A stretch of DNA of 64,000 nt, taken from the NCBI RefSeq assembly GCF_900069005.2, contig NZ_LN831278.1, forward strand, positions 193,781 through 257,780, given 5' to 3'. The translations under genes were made by a program, and so were the position numbers. The notes beneath the pieces were generated by a model, which saw nothing but the letters and a program-made list of their open reading frames with translations, was not told the DNA's origin and made no database searches. Of this stretch, positions 1 through 8,355 are shown one piece after another (the first letter of the stretch is position 1; every line of letters begins with the position of its first letter). The stretch is from Paenibacillus sp. GM2 (GTDB lineage Bacteria; Bacillota; Bacilli; Paenibacillales; Paenibacillaceae).

Positions 1-965
1 CCGAGAATCGAGGCATGTTCATAGTGCATGATCAGGAGAAAGGGAACTTCGATCTGCTTGCCTTCATATTCCATGATGATAGAGTTCTCCGGAGCGATCG
101 GTTCAAAGCTCCACGCGCAGTTGACCCAATCTGCGGGCAGATCGGCGATTTTTTTGAGGTACTGACCACCCCAAACCCCTGGCGCAAAAAACGGCTTCAC
201 ACGCATAGGCGCCTGAGCGATACTGGAGATCATTTGACGCAGCGTACAGGTTGTTGTCATCACGGGAGCCTCAGGTTGATTCATATCGATATAGTAGTGG
301 ACAGCGTTCAAAATCTGCTTGCGATAGGTTTCAAAAATAGGCCATTCCACAAACAGCGCTATTTTGTACTTCTCTGTGTCATCTTCGTTCTTATCGAATC
401 CGAAATTCAACAGCTGCTGCTTGTACTCGATTTGCTGATGCTCGCGTGAGATATCCAGGAAGTAGGCAATGTCGAAATTACCGTCGCCCAGCCAATAAGC
501 ACCAGGACCATAGGTGATGACACAAAGTGGTCTGGAAGAATGAGCGGCTGTTCTCGCATCATGTAGGGTACTGATGGCCTCCTGCTTGGCGTTGGGCCGA
601 AAATAATCTTCAATCGTCCCTCCTGTGAAATAGCCGAAGGCGCGGTTATCCGTAATATTCTGCTGAAAATGCTGACGCAGGACCTCACTTGTCTTGATAA
701 AGCGGCTTGTATCCAAGACAAGAGTGGAGTAGCCCTGTTGCTCAAGCGCTTCGATCATGCTGTGCAGAACCGGCTGGAACTGGGCTCCATGAGTTCCATC
801 AAGAGCGATGTGAATGAGGTCAGGCCGAGCCTGCTCGGCCAGAGAGATCAATGGGGCGGATATCGCTTCATATCCTTGCTGCAAGCCAGCCTTAGCATAA
901 GGTATCGCCGAATCAGGCTGGATCGGATAAGAACGAACGGGGTTGACAGGCTTTTTTTGAAACAT
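1..965 (-). CDS. Class I mannose-6-phosphate isomerase-like protein with kinase-like N-terminal region (partial)
   Basis: The reading frame starts at an ATG at 965 and stays open to the window edge (321 codons), so the C-terminus is missing. From about residue 240 it looks like the start of a type I phosphomannose isomerase (KPFFAPGVWGGQYL, then WSFEPIAPENS and the HYEHASIL stretch), an enzyme interconverting mannose-6-P and fructose-6-P. The first ~220 residues resemble a degenerate P-loop uridine-kinase-like fold: IALDGTHGAQF sits where a Walker A would be but lacks the Lys, and FDIAYFLDIS resembles the later beta strand of such kinases. The gene lies 3' of an AraC gene on the same strand. 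The isomerase call is fairly safe; the role of the N-terminal region is inference. Confidence 0.72.
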   Translation of the reverse strand, partial: MFQKKPVNPVRSYPIQPDSAIPYAKAGLQQGYEAISAPLISLAEQARPDLIHIALDGTHGAQFQPVLHSMIEALEQQGYSTLVLDTSRFIKTSEVLRQHFQQNITDNRAFGYFTGGTIEDYFRPNAKQEAISTLHDARTAAHSSRPLCVITYGPGAYWLGDGNFDIAYFLDISREHQQIEYKQQLLNFGFDKNEDDTEKYKIALFVEWPIFETYRKQILNAVHYYIDMNQPEAPVMTTTCTLRQMISSIAQAPMRVKPFFAPGVWGGQYLKKIADLPADWVNCAWSFEPIAPENSIIMEYEGKQIEVPFLLIMHYEHASIL

Positions 966-1122
966 TCAAGCCACACTCCTATACAAATGATTAGCTTCAT
1001 TGTAAGGAGAATTAAGACGTAAATCTTTAGAAACAGGCCCCTGTTTTTTGTACAATTCGGACATTGCGAGTGAGAGCGAGTGAGAGGATATGTGGTTGAC
1101 CGACCGCCGTCATGCAGCGAAG

Positions 1123-1150
1123 CACCGCGCGCTGGGAGCTGCGCGCGGTG
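1123..1150. other. Perfect 10-bp GC-rich inverted repeat
   Basis: CACCGCGCGC at 1123-1132 is followed by an 8-nt loop and its exact complement GCGCGCGGTG at 1141-1150. It lies just beyond the stop codon of the AraC gene, between that gene and the isomerase-like gene on the minus strand. No T-run follows on either strand, so it is not a standard intrinsic terminator. It could be an mRNA 3' stabilising stem or a processing element. Confidence 0.5.
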
Positions 1151-1162
1151 TGGAAAACCGAG

Positions 1163-2071
1163 TCAGGTCTGCTTTCTATTTTGCCGTCCATCCGTAAATT
1201 GAGCTTTTCGGAACTTGGCCGGGGCAACGCCCAGCTTTCTTGTAAATACACGGGTAAAATAATGGACCGATTCAAACCCGGCGCGTTCAGCGATATCCTT
1301 GATAGCTAAGTCACTATTAAGCAGCCATTCTTTGGCCTTTTGTACCCTTCGTTCCTGCACATAATGCACAAAGGTTTGGCCTAACTGGGTGCGGAACAGC
1401 CTGGATAAGTGCCGCGAGGAAATACCAAGCTCTTGAGAGACCTGCTCCATTCGTAAAGGTGAAGAGAGATTATCCTCTATATAAAGCTTGGCTCGTCTCC
1501 ACTGACGATGCTCTTCGGTGTCCTCATTTAGAGCATCGTCATTTATATTCGGCGCGGAAGAGAGTCCATGCAGAAAGGATAGAAATAGCGAGAGGACAAG
1601 GTGCTGCAGCATGTCTCCAGGGATAGGCCGTGTACTCCCGATCAGGTCTAGAATCGTCTGCCAAATCTGCGCTGTGATCTGAGCGTCTTCCGGGCTGGCG
1701 ATAATCTTGCCATGGTGAGCTATGCTGCGGAAGCCTCTTGTATAAGCTTCAGAGGTCTGCGATTCATCGACTTCAAAAGCTACAAAAAACAAAGCAAGGC
1801 CCTGTTCACTGCGAATTTGATGCCATACCCCGGGCTTAGAACAGAATAAAGTTCCAGTCTGCAATGGATAATCGACACCGTTGTCTGTGTACTCGCCGGC
1901 GCCCTCCAACACGTAGCAAATTTCAAAAAAGGAGTGCCGGTGCAGAGAGTTGTTGTAATGAAGAGGCATGAAGCCCCAATAGTGAATTTTGAAACCTGCC
2001 TGATTCCCGCTAATTCGTGAGATATGTTGGTTAAGAAGGGAGTTCGCTCTTCTGAAGGCTTCATAAGACAT
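1163..2071 (-). CDS. AraC family transcriptional regulator with N-terminal cupin
   Basis: A 302-residue regulator with an arabinose-binding-type cupin at about residues 40-95 (LHRHSFFEICYVLEGAGEY, followed by GTLFCSKPGVWHQI) and two C-terminal HTH motifs at about 190-290 (MEQVSQELGISSRHLSRLF and IKDIAERAGFESVHYFTRVF). The cupin probably senses a small ligand, most likely a sugar, and the HTH region binds DNA. I prefer the ATG at 2071 because GGAGGG stands 5 nt upstream; the frame also opens at an ATG at 2092 that lacks a ribosome binding site. It precedes the isomerase-like gene on the same strand and is its likely regulator, but the target is not shown by the sequence. Confidence 0.85.
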   Translation of the reverse strand: MSYEAFRRANSLLNQHISRISGNQAGFKIHYWGFMPLHYNNSLHRHSFFEICYVLEGAGEYTDNGVDYPLQTGTLFCSKPGVWHQIRSEQGLALFFVAFEVDESQTSEAYTRGFRSIAHHGKIIASPEDAQITAQIWQTILDLIGSTRPIPGDMLQHLVLSLFLSFLHGLSSAPNINDDALNEDTEEHRQWRRAKLYIEDNLSSPLRMEQVSQELGISSRHLSRLFRTQLGQTFVHYVQERRVQKAKEWLLNSDLAIKDIAERAGFESVHYFTRVFTRKLGVAPAKFRKAQFTDGRQNRKQT

Positions 2072-2262
2072 GGGTACCCTCCGATTAGACATAAAGTATT
2101 ATTTTTGATTCTAGCAAATATATTCCGACTTCACCAAGGCAGACTCAAATCAGGTTATTATGAGCCTGCATAATTAGCACTTATGAAGCCAATTTCGGGG
2201 TGCGAATTTACCTTGATGCCGGGAAGCAATGAAGGTATGTTATATATTGTATTGCCCCCGAT

Positions 2263-2291
2263 TGAAACTTTTTGCCTGGAACTGCTGTATT
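2263..2291 (+). promoter_or_regulatory. Candidate ECF (SigW-type) promoter of pspA-ydjGHI
   Basis: TGAAAC at 2263-2268 is followed, after 17 nt, by TGTATT at 2286-2291. This resembles the SigW-class pattern TGAAAC-N16/17-CGTA, with C to T at the first -10 base. It lies 36 nt before the pspA-like start. In B. subtilis the equivalent pspA(ydjF)-ydjGHI operon belongs to the SigW regulon, which supports the reading. Confidence 0.5.
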
Positions 2292-2326
2292 ATATGGAAG
2301 ATGTACTTCTAGGAAGGGAGCGGTAA

Positions 2327-2908
2327 TTGGTGGGGATTTTTTCAAGACTGAAGAATATGACGAGAGCCAATGTAAACTCTTGGAGAGATCAATCGGATGA
2401 TCCTGGAAAGTCGATGGACGAGTATATGCGCAGCTTAAACAGTGATCTGGGGAAAGTGAAAGCAGAGACGGCTTCTTTGCTCGCGGAGGAGCGAAGGGCA
2501 AAGAACGCGCTGGACGAGTGCTGTGCCGAAATCATAAAAATGCAGCGATATGCAGATAAATCGGTAGAAGCAGGCAATGAGGCTGAATCGCGGAAGTTTC
2601 TGGAGCAAGCAGGGAAGCTTGGCGAGAGGCTAAATGACCTGCAGAATGCCTACAATCTGGCTGCTTCAAAGGCGGCCAGCATGAAGCAGGTTCAGGATAG
2701 ACTGATAGCGGATCTGGCAGCGCTGGAGCAGAGACGAATCGAACTGAAGGGAAAGCTGGCTGAAACCAGACTCCAACAGGAATTGAGTTCTGACGGTCTA
2801 TCCTCCGGTCAGGCCTCGTTCCGGGACATTGAAGAGCGGATGACACGGGCGATCCATGAGGCGGAAGCGCTGGCCGAGCTTCGGAAGGATGATCCGAATA
2901 ACAAGTAA
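2327..2908 (+). CDS. pspA: PspA/IM30 family phage shock protein
   Basis: A 193-residue, almost entirely coiled-coil protein of the PspA/IM30/Vipp1 family, which form ESCRT-III-like membrane-bound assemblies that stabilise damaged membranes. The N-terminus (IFSRLKNMTRANVNSW) is the amphipathic membrane-binding helix, followed by long helical hairpins with heptad-like Ala/Leu/Glu patterns. At 193 aa it is slightly shorter than the usual 220-230 aa. The start is a TTG at 2327, 6 nt after AGGAAGGGAG; a GTG at 2330 is the alternative. It is the first gene of a four-gene block matching B. subtilis pspA-ydjG-ydjH-ydjI, in which the YdjGHI proteins are reported to recruit PspA to membranes. Confidence 0.88.
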   Translation: MVGIFSRLKNMTRANVNSWRDQSDDPGKSMDEYMRSLNSDLGKVKAETASLLAEERRAKNALDECCAEIIKMQRYADKSVEAGNEAESRKFLEQAGKLGERLNDLQNAYNLAASKAASMKQVQDRLIADLAALEQRRIELKGKLAETRLQQELSSDGLSSGQASFRDIEERMTRAIHEAEALAELRKDDPNNK

Positions 2909-2947
2909 TCTTGTTTTTGGTTATTTTAATGTGATTGAGGTGAGCAG

Positions 2948-3979
2948 ATGAACGTAATTGAGTACAAGTGTCCGAATTGCGGCGGCGGTATGGTCTTTGA
3001 TTCGGAGAAAGGAACACTGACCTGCCATAGCTGCGGCAGACAGGATAATATCGAGCAGAGCCAGGATCCTCTTGGCCAGCAGACAATCCAGGCAGGAGAA
3101 GTGCAGGAATACCATTGCACAAGCTGCGGTGCGGTCATTATTGCAGATGTGGACACAGCGGCTACGACGTGTAATTTCTGTGGTTCCGCTGTCGTTCTTG
3201 GCGATCGCTTGAGCGGGAGGCTCGCCCCCTCGTTAGTGATTCCCTTCTCGATCAGTAAGGAGCAGGCGACGCAGGCTTTCAAGAAATGGTGCAGAAATGG
3301 CCTGCTGACCCCAAGCGGATTTATGGCCGCCAATCGGATCAAAGGGATGACAGGAGTGTATATCCCCTTCTGGTTGTATGAATTACATAACAAGGTGGAT
3401 GCCCATGGACATGCGACGAAGGTGCGGACGTATACCATGGGGGATTACCGCTACACGGAAACGAAGCATTTTGATATCTATCGGGGGTTGCGTCTGAACT
3501 ATTTACGCGTACCGATCGATGCCTCGAAGAAGATGGATGATAAGCTGATGGATCGCCTGGAGCCCTTTCCCTATGAACAACTTAAGAGCTTCAAGACTCC
3601 TTATTTGGCCGGTTATGCAGCGGAGAAGTACAGCTATACCGAGACGGATCTGCTGCCACGGGCTAAGGATAAGATCAGGCAGTATATCGAAGAGTCAATC
3701 TCTTCATCCGTATCGGGATATACGACCTTCCATTTTACCGATAGGCAGATTGATACGAAAATGAGGAATGCAGAGTGCTGTATGGTGCCGGTCTGGATGT
3801 TCCAATACGACTTTAACCGCAAGAGCTACACCTTCGCGATGAATGGCCAGACAGGCAAAGTGGTAGGCAAGCCCCCGCTTAGCATGGGGAAGGTGGCAGC
3901 ATGGTTTGCCGGTGTTACCAGCTTTTCCTTCCTGGCACTTAAGCTTATCTCTTGGGCGATGGGGGGAGGGTTTCTATGA
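2948..3979 (+). CDS. ydjG: YdjG-like zinc-ribbon membrane protein
   Basis: A 343-residue protein with two N-terminal zinc ribbons: CPNCGGGMVFD...CHSCGRQ (about residues 9-33) and CTSCGAVI...CNFCGSAVV (about 58-82). A long middle domain of unknown function follows, containing FWLYEL and two internal Cys-rich turns. A probable C-terminal membrane segment (AWFAGVTSFSFLALKLISWAM) spans roughly residues 318-338. It matches YdjG of B. subtilis in order and architecture. The stop codon overlaps the next gene's start (ATGA), indicating translational coupling. The zinc ribbons are visible; participation in a YdjGHI membrane complex is taken from the known operon. Confidence 0.82.
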   Translation: MNVIEYKCPNCGGGMVFDSEKGTLTCHSCGRQDNIEQSQDPLGQQTIQAGEVQEYHCTSCGAVIIADVDTAATTCNFCGSAVVLGDRLSGRLAPSLVIPFSISKEQATQAFKKWCRNGLLTPSGFMAANRIKGMTGVYIPFWLYELHNKVDAHGHATKVRTYTMGDYRYTETKHFDIYRGLRLNYLRVPIDASKKMDDKLMDRLEPFPYEQLKSFKTPYLAGYAAEKYSYTETDLLPRAKDKIRQYIEESISSSVSGYTTFHFTDRQIDTKMRNAECCMVPVWMFQYDFNRKSYTFAMNGQTGKVVGKPPLSMGKVAAWFAGVTSFSFLALKLISWAMGGGFL

Positions 3980-4782
3980 AGAAACGTGGTGGTGCATTAC
4001 TAGGTTTAGCGGCCGTTCTGCTGCTTCTGGCCGGATATCTGTTTGGCCCGGCTCCATTTGCTGCAGCTGAAGAGACGAAAAAATTAATCTTCGATAAAGC
4101 GAATCTGCTTACAGAGGATGAATATCTTAAGCTGAATAAGCTGGCTAATGAATTAGGAGCCAAAAGAGACACGGACATTATAATTATTACCACCCATAAT
4201 GATCAGAACCTGGATGTCGTAGCGATTACGGAAAAGTTCTATGATACTCAGGCACCGGGGTACGATAAGCCGCATGGCAATGCGGTCCTTCTAACACTGG
4301 ATATGAGGAATCGCGAGGTGTATCTGGCCGGATTCTATAAAGCAAAGGATTATTTGGGCGATGATAGACTAGATAAGATCCGCGGCAAGATAACACCGGA
4401 TTTCTCCGAGGGCAATTATGGGCAAGGATTCGAGAAATATATCAGAACGTCCTATAAATATTTAGGCTTCAAGCCCGGGGTGAACCCGGACAATATTATG
4501 TTTAATATTTGGTTCCAATTGGCCCTGGCCTTGGCGATTGGAGCCATAGTAGTTGGTACTATGGCTGCTCGTACTGGCGGACGTGTCACGGTGAGCCGGC
4601 AAACCTATGAGGATGGCAGTACGTCAGGGATCGTGGGCAAGGAGGATCGGTACATTCGGACAACGGTCACGAAGCAAAAGATCGAGAAAAGCTCCGGCAG
4701 CTCCAGCAGTTCCGGTGGAGGCGGCGGTGGCGGAATTACCGGCGGGGGACACTCGCACAGCGGCAGCAGAGGCTCGTTCTGA
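3976..4782 (+). CDS. ydjH: YdjH-like TPM-domain protein
   Basis: A 268-residue protein with an N-terminal hydrophobic signal or anchor (residues ~6-30), then a TPM domain (IFDKANLLTEDEYLKLNKLANEL, DTDIIIITTHND) typical of the YgcG/TPM family. A membrane segment lies near residues 180-205 (WFQLALALAIGAIVVGTMAA). The tail is low complexity, rich in Ser, Gly and His, and resembles the glycine-rich ends of other TPM proteins. I chose ATG 3976, which overlaps the upstream stop and follows GGGGGGAGGG; the frame also opens at 3952. It is the third gene of the pspA-ydjGHI block. Confidence 0.82.
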   Translation: MKKRGGALLGLAAVLLLLAGYLFGPAPFAAAEETKKLIFDKANLLTEDEYLKLNKLANELGAKRDTDIIIITTHNDQNLDVVAITEKFYDTQAPGYDKPHGNAVLLTLDMRNREVYLAGFYKAKDYLGDDRLDKIRGKITPDFSEGNYGQGFEKYIRTSYKYLGFKPGVNPDNIMFNIWFQLALALAIGAIVVGTMAARTGGRVTVSRQTYEDGSTSGIVGKEDRYIRTTVTKQKIEKSSGSSSSSGGGGGGGITGGGHSHSGSRGSF

Positions 4783-4911
4783 ATATCAGGGGAGCTCAAA
4801 ATGCCCGCTGAATTCACTGAAGCGCCATATCGAAAGTACATGCTATGGCTACGGTGCGGATAGACCGGTTTTTTAAACAAAAACGATAAGAAATTTTGGG
4901 AGGGGATTTAG

Positions 4912-5928
4912 ATGGGATTTTTTAAGAATCAATTTGCCAACGTTGTAGAATGGGAAGAGTTCCGTGATGATATGATCTTCTGGAAGTGGAGCAACCGGGA
5001 GATCAAGAAGGGCAGTAAGCTGATTATCCGTGCAGGTCAGGACGCTATTTTTATGAATGGCGGCAAGATCGAGGGGATTTTCCAGGAAGACGGAGAGTAT
5101 AACATCGAATCCGAGATCATTCCGTTCTTATCTACGCTAAAAGGCTTCAAGTTTGGCTTTAACAGCGGTATGAGGGTGGAAGTCCTCTTCGTGAACACGA
5201 AGGAATTTACTGTGAGATGGGGGACCCAGAATCCGATTCTGATCCCGACTGCGCAGCTTCCAGGCGGCATGCCGATTCGTGCGAACGGTACGTTCAATTT
5301 TAAAGTCAATGATTATGTGACGCTGATCGATCGAATCGCCGGAATGAAGGAGAGCTACCTTGTTGAGGACGTCAAGATCCGCATCACTTCCATACTGGAT
5401 CAGCTATTAATGAAGTGGATCAGTCGCGAAGGCAAGGACATGTTCAATCTGCAGGCTAATGCCTCCGACATCGCCAAGGGGATTCGCGAGGATCTGGATA
5501 TGGAAGTTATGGCGAATGGTATGACAATCACAGGCTTCCAGGTGATGAGCTTCAATTATCCACAAGAAATTCAGGATATGATCACGAAGACGGCATCCCA
5601 TGAAATGATCGGCAACTTGCAGAAATATCAGCAAGTCAGCATCACCGATGCCATGGCCTCCGGTAAATTGCAGGGCGGTGGCGCAGCTTCGGATATGGCC
5701 GGGATGATGATGGGAATGAACATGGCGAATGAAATGATGAAAAATATGAATCAAGGTACAAATCAAGGTGAGAATCCGCAGTCAGCCGCCGGGAGCCCAT
5801 CCCAGCAGCCCGTCAACACCCCTTCGGCTCCACAAGCAGGCGGCGCTAAACCGAACTTCTGTCCAAACTGCGGCGCGAAGAACGAAGGTGCTAATTTCTG
5901 TCCGAATTGCGGTCAAAAGCTGGGCTAA
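4912..5928 (+). CDS. ydjI: YdjI-like SPFH-domain protein with C-terminal zinc ribbon
   Basis: A 338-residue protein whose first ~230 residues form an SPFH/band-7-like (YdjI, virion-core-like) domain, beginning MGFFKNQFANVVEWEEF and including KGSKLIIRAGQDAIFMNGGKI. A Met/Asn/Gln-rich linker follows, then a double zinc ribbon (FCPNCGAKNEGANFCPNCGQ) at the C-terminus. SPFH proteins scaffold membrane microdomains. A strong ribosome binding site (GGGAGGGG) precedes ATG 4912. It is separated from the TPM gene by about 130 nt but is the expected last gene of the module and is followed by a terminator. Confidence 0.85.
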   Translation: MGFFKNQFANVVEWEEFRDDMIFWKWSNREIKKGSKLIIRAGQDAIFMNGGKIEGIFQEDGEYNIESEIIPFLSTLKGFKFGFNSGMRVEVLFVNTKEFTVRWGTQNPILIPTAQLPGGMPIRANGTFNFKVNDYVTLIDRIAGMKESYLVEDVKIRITSILDQLLMKWISREGKDMFNLQANASDIAKGIREDLDMEVMANGMTITGFQVMSFNYPQEIQDMITKTASHEMIGNLQKYQQVSITDAMASGKLQGGGAASDMAGMMMGMNMANEMMKNMNQGTNQGENPQSAAGSPSQQPVNTPSAPQAGGAKPNFCPNCGAKNEGANFCPNCGQKLG

Positions 5929-5981
5929 TTAGAGGATAGTATATATAGAAGGTATAGAAGATAATCTGAAGAAAAAAGTTT

Positions 5982-6027
5982 ACCGCAGAGCGTGCATAAC
6001 TGACCGAGCTTGCATCCTGCGGTTTTT
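5982..6027 (+). terminator. Terminator after ydjI
   Basis: ACCGCAG (5982-5988) pairs with CTGCGGT (6017-6023), with further pairing inside the loop (TGCA), followed by a short T-run. It lies 50 nt after the SPFH gene. Confidence 0.7.
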
Positions 6028-6240
6028 CATTGATGTTTGTCTGGGGGATGACGTAAGACGTAAGTAGGATCGTGGATTGCCTTAGATTCCAGTAACCTTT
6101 CTCGATTCCTTTATCCGCTGCTGCCGGAAAGCGTGTGAGTACAATAAGAACATAGTGAAGAACATAGAAGGACCACTCGTTACCTCCATCGAAGAGCACC
6201 TTTATGTGGACATGCGGCCGTTTGCTCCTTATTCCGTCTT

Positions 6241-6552
6241 CTAACGAAACACCATATCGCTATTAGGGCCAAAACAGACGTGAATAAAATCTAACGAAAC
6301 ACCATATCATTATTCGGACAAAAAAAGGGGTAAAAGCTGCTTATTTGGCTCAATAACGATATCCTGTTTCGTTAAAATTCCAAGCGGGCCGATTTGGTGC
6401 AAATAGCGATACCACGTTTCGTTAGAGATCGTTATGCAGTGCTCAATTAGAACACGCATTAGTGAACGCTGAAGCGGCGTGCTTGGAATAACGGATTCGT
6501 TAAAATTCCAAGCGGGCCGATTTGGTGCAAATAACGATACTACGTTTCGTTA
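6241..6552. repeat. Cluster of five ~23-bp repeats in two orientations
   Basis: A short element with the pattern AATAACGATAYYNYGTTTCGTTA occurs five times: as its reverse complement (TAACGAAACACCATATCG...) at about 6242-6264 and 6292-6314, then in forward orientation at 6352-6374, 6402-6424 and 6530-6552. Copies differ by a few bases. The 746 bases between ydjI and rhaM contain no convincing gene; they hold a terminator at each end and this repeat cluster. The arrangement suggests an interspersed (REP/MITE-like) intergenic element. Confidence 0.7.
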
Positions 6553-6624
6553 GAGATCGTTATGCAGTGCTCAATTAGAACACACATTAGTGAGCGCTGA
6601 AGCGGCGTGCTATGGAATAACGGA
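6371..6624. repeat. Tandem duplication, two copies of a 128-bp unit
   Basis: Copy 1 is 6371-6498 and copy 2 is 6499 to about 6624. Both begin GTTAAAATTCCAAGCGGGCC and differ at only a handful of positions (for example ATAGCGATACCACG versus ATAACGATACTACG, and TTGGAATAACG versus TATGGAATAACG). Each unit contains one copy of the ~23-bp repeat and a CGTTAT...ATAACG inverted pair about 60 bp apart that could form a stem. No ORF with coding character runs through it. Confidence 0.8.
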
Positions 6625-6640
6625 TGTTTTGCGAATAGTG

Positions 6641-6671
6641 AAAAGGAGCCGCAGGTCTGCGGCTCCTTTTT
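6641..6671. terminator. Terminator downstream of rhaM
   Basis: AAAAGGAGCCGCA pairs with TGCGGCTCCTTTT around a short loop, with A-run and T-run on either side, so it can work in both directions. It sits 3 nt beyond the rhaM stop and ends the rhamnose operon. Confidence 0.85.
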
Positions 6672-6674
6672 GAT

Positions 6675-6989
6675 TCATGGCAAGTAGAACACTTGCTTCA
6701 GGTTTTTCGTCACAGGGCTGTTGTCGGGATTGGACTTCATAATGGGGGCCATATAAGCCCACCATTTTTTGCAGATGTCTGTCTCTGCGATTTTATCGAA
6801 ATCGGCTTGACTCTCAACCTCCAGATAAGCGAACAGGGTATCGGACTCCTGATCGAGGAAGATCGAGTAGTTGGAAGCGCCGTGTTCCTTCAGGGCCTGC
6901 TTCATGTCCGACCATAGCTGATTATGGCGTTTGTGATATTCAAATTGATTCCCCGGAAGTAAATACATGATGCATGCGATTCTTTCCAT
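6675..6989 (-). CDS. rhaM: L-rhamnose mutarotase
   Basis: A 104-residue protein, the standard RhaM length, which interconverts the alpha and beta anomers of L-rhamnose ahead of isomerisation. It has the family pattern: N-terminal [18 protein letters not shown] with the conserved His, the central [20 protein letters not shown], and WWAYMAPIM near the C-terminus. The start is ATG 6989, with GAGGAGG about 12 nt upstream; the longer open frame to 7067 has no homologous character. It is the last gene of the rhaB-rhaA-rhaM transcript. Confidence 0.93.
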   Translation of the reverse strand: MERIACIMYLLPGNQFEYHKRHNQLWSDMKQALKEHGASNYSIFLDQESDTLFAYLEVESQADFDKIAETDICKKWWAYMAPIMKSNPDNSPVTKNLKQVFYLP

Positions 6990-7085
6990 GACGGATGATG
7001 TCCTCCTCTCGGTGCGATTTCTCGTTGAACGGGTAAAGATCCAGAGCCAAGCAGCCGGAGCGTTCAACTTCTATATTTAATGACT

Positions 7086-8342
7086 CTATCGCTTCAGAAG
7101 TACCCCTTCTTCGTAAGCTTGTGCTTTCTTGAACCACTCCAGACCTACAGGTACGCCATTAATTTCACAAAAATGGTTCCATATATCGCCATAAGGGAAA
7201 TCCTTCAATTCCTCAGTGATGACCATTCGTGCGGTGAAGTCGTTCGCCAGTTCCAGCTTCTTCAGTTCTTCGGTTGGCTCCAGGAAGGCCCTTAGCAGAG
7301 CCTTCTGCGTGTTGCGCGTGCCGACTACCCAGGCCGCTACACGGTTGATCGTGGCATCGAAGAAATCGAGTCCGATATGGGTAACCTTCAGCAGATCGTT
7401 GCGCACCAGCTCACGCCCGATCTCCATTAGCTCGTCATCCATCAATACGACATGGTCGCTATCCCAGCGAACCGGACGGCTGACATGCAGCATAATTCCC
7501 TTGCTGAACAGCGCCAGTGAAGAGAGCTTATTGGAGATAACCTCCGTCGGATGGAAGTGTCCGGCATCCAGACAGATCAGCTTATTGCGCGTAATACCGT
7601 AGCCCATATAAAATTCATGCGATCCGACTGTATAAGCTTCGGCACCGATACCAAACAGCTTGCTTTCGACCGATTCCTGCGTATAGGCTTCATCCAGCTT
7701 CTCGGCAAATATTTCGTCCAGAGCATCCATCAGGCGTTGACGCGGCGCCAGGCGGTCGATCGGATTATCCTTCATCCCATCGGGAACCCAGAAATTGTTG
7801 ATGCTTGTCTGGCCAAGCTCTTTACCGAAATACGCAGCGATCTTACGGGTACGTTTGCCGTGCTCCACCCAGAAATCGCGAACGCTTTTGTCCGGGGAGG
7901 CTAGGGTGTAGTTATCTTTAAACATCGGATGAGAAAAGAATGTTGGGTTGAAGTCGAGCCCCAGCCCTTGCTTCTTCGCCCAATCAACCCAAGTTGCAAA
8001 ATGCTTGGGCTCCAGCTCATTCAGGTCCACTTTCTCGGAGGTATCCCTATAGATCGCATGCAGGTTCACTTTGTGCTTGCCTGGAATGAGGGAGAAGGCT
8101 TGCTCCAGGTCGGCGCGCAGCTCCTCCGCTGTTCTGGCTGCGCCGGGATAATGACCGGTGGCCATAATACCGCCCGTCAAATCGCCGCGGGGGTTCATGA
8201 AGCCCTTCACATCATCCCCCTGCCAACAATGTACTGAAATCTTAACCTTTTGCAGCTTCTCCAGCGCTTGGTCCGTGTCGACTCCGATGGCTGCATAACG
8301 TTCCTTCGCTGCTTGATAACATGCTTCAACTTGACTCATCAA
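7086..8342 (-). CDS. rhaA: L-rhamnose isomerase
   Basis: A 418-residue cytoplasmic enzyme converting L-rhamnose to L-rhamnulose, the usual size for RhaA (EC 5.3.1.14). Recognisable parts are the N-terminal ISVHCWQGDDVKGF, the metal-site region containing LDFNPTFFSHPMFKDNYTLASPD, and LICLDAGHFHPTEVISNKLS with HVSRPVRWDSDHVV. It sits 13 nt after the rhaB frame and 96 nt before rhaM, all on the minus strand, so the three are probably one transcript read from the promoter near 9.93 kb. Confidence 0.96.
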   Translation of the reverse strand: MMSQVEACYQAAKERYAAIGVDTDQALEKLQKVKISVHCWQGDDVKGFMNPRGDLTGGIMATGHYPGAARTAEELRADLEQAFSLIPGKHKVNLHAIYRDTSEKVDLNELEPKHFATWVDWAKKQGLGLDFNPTFFSHPMFKDNYTLASPDKSVRDFWVEHGKRTRKIAAYFGKELGQTSINNFWVPDGMKDNPIDRLAPRQRLMDALDEIFAEKLDEAYTQESVESKLFGIGAEAYTVGSHEFYMGYGITRNKLICLDAGHFHPTEVISNKLSSLALFSKGIMLHVSRPVRWDSDHVVLMDDELMEIGRELVRNDLLKVTHIGLDFFDATINRVAAWVVGTRNTQKALLRAFLEPTEELKKLELANDFTARMVITEELKDFPYGDIWNHFCEINGVPVGLEWFKKAQAYEEGVLLKR

Positions 8343-8355
8343 TATGGCCTCCCAT

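Noticed and set aside
2532..3122. 196-residue minus-strand open frame
   Set aside because: Overlaps pspA and ydjG, both strongly supported on the plus strand; composition is non-protein-like.
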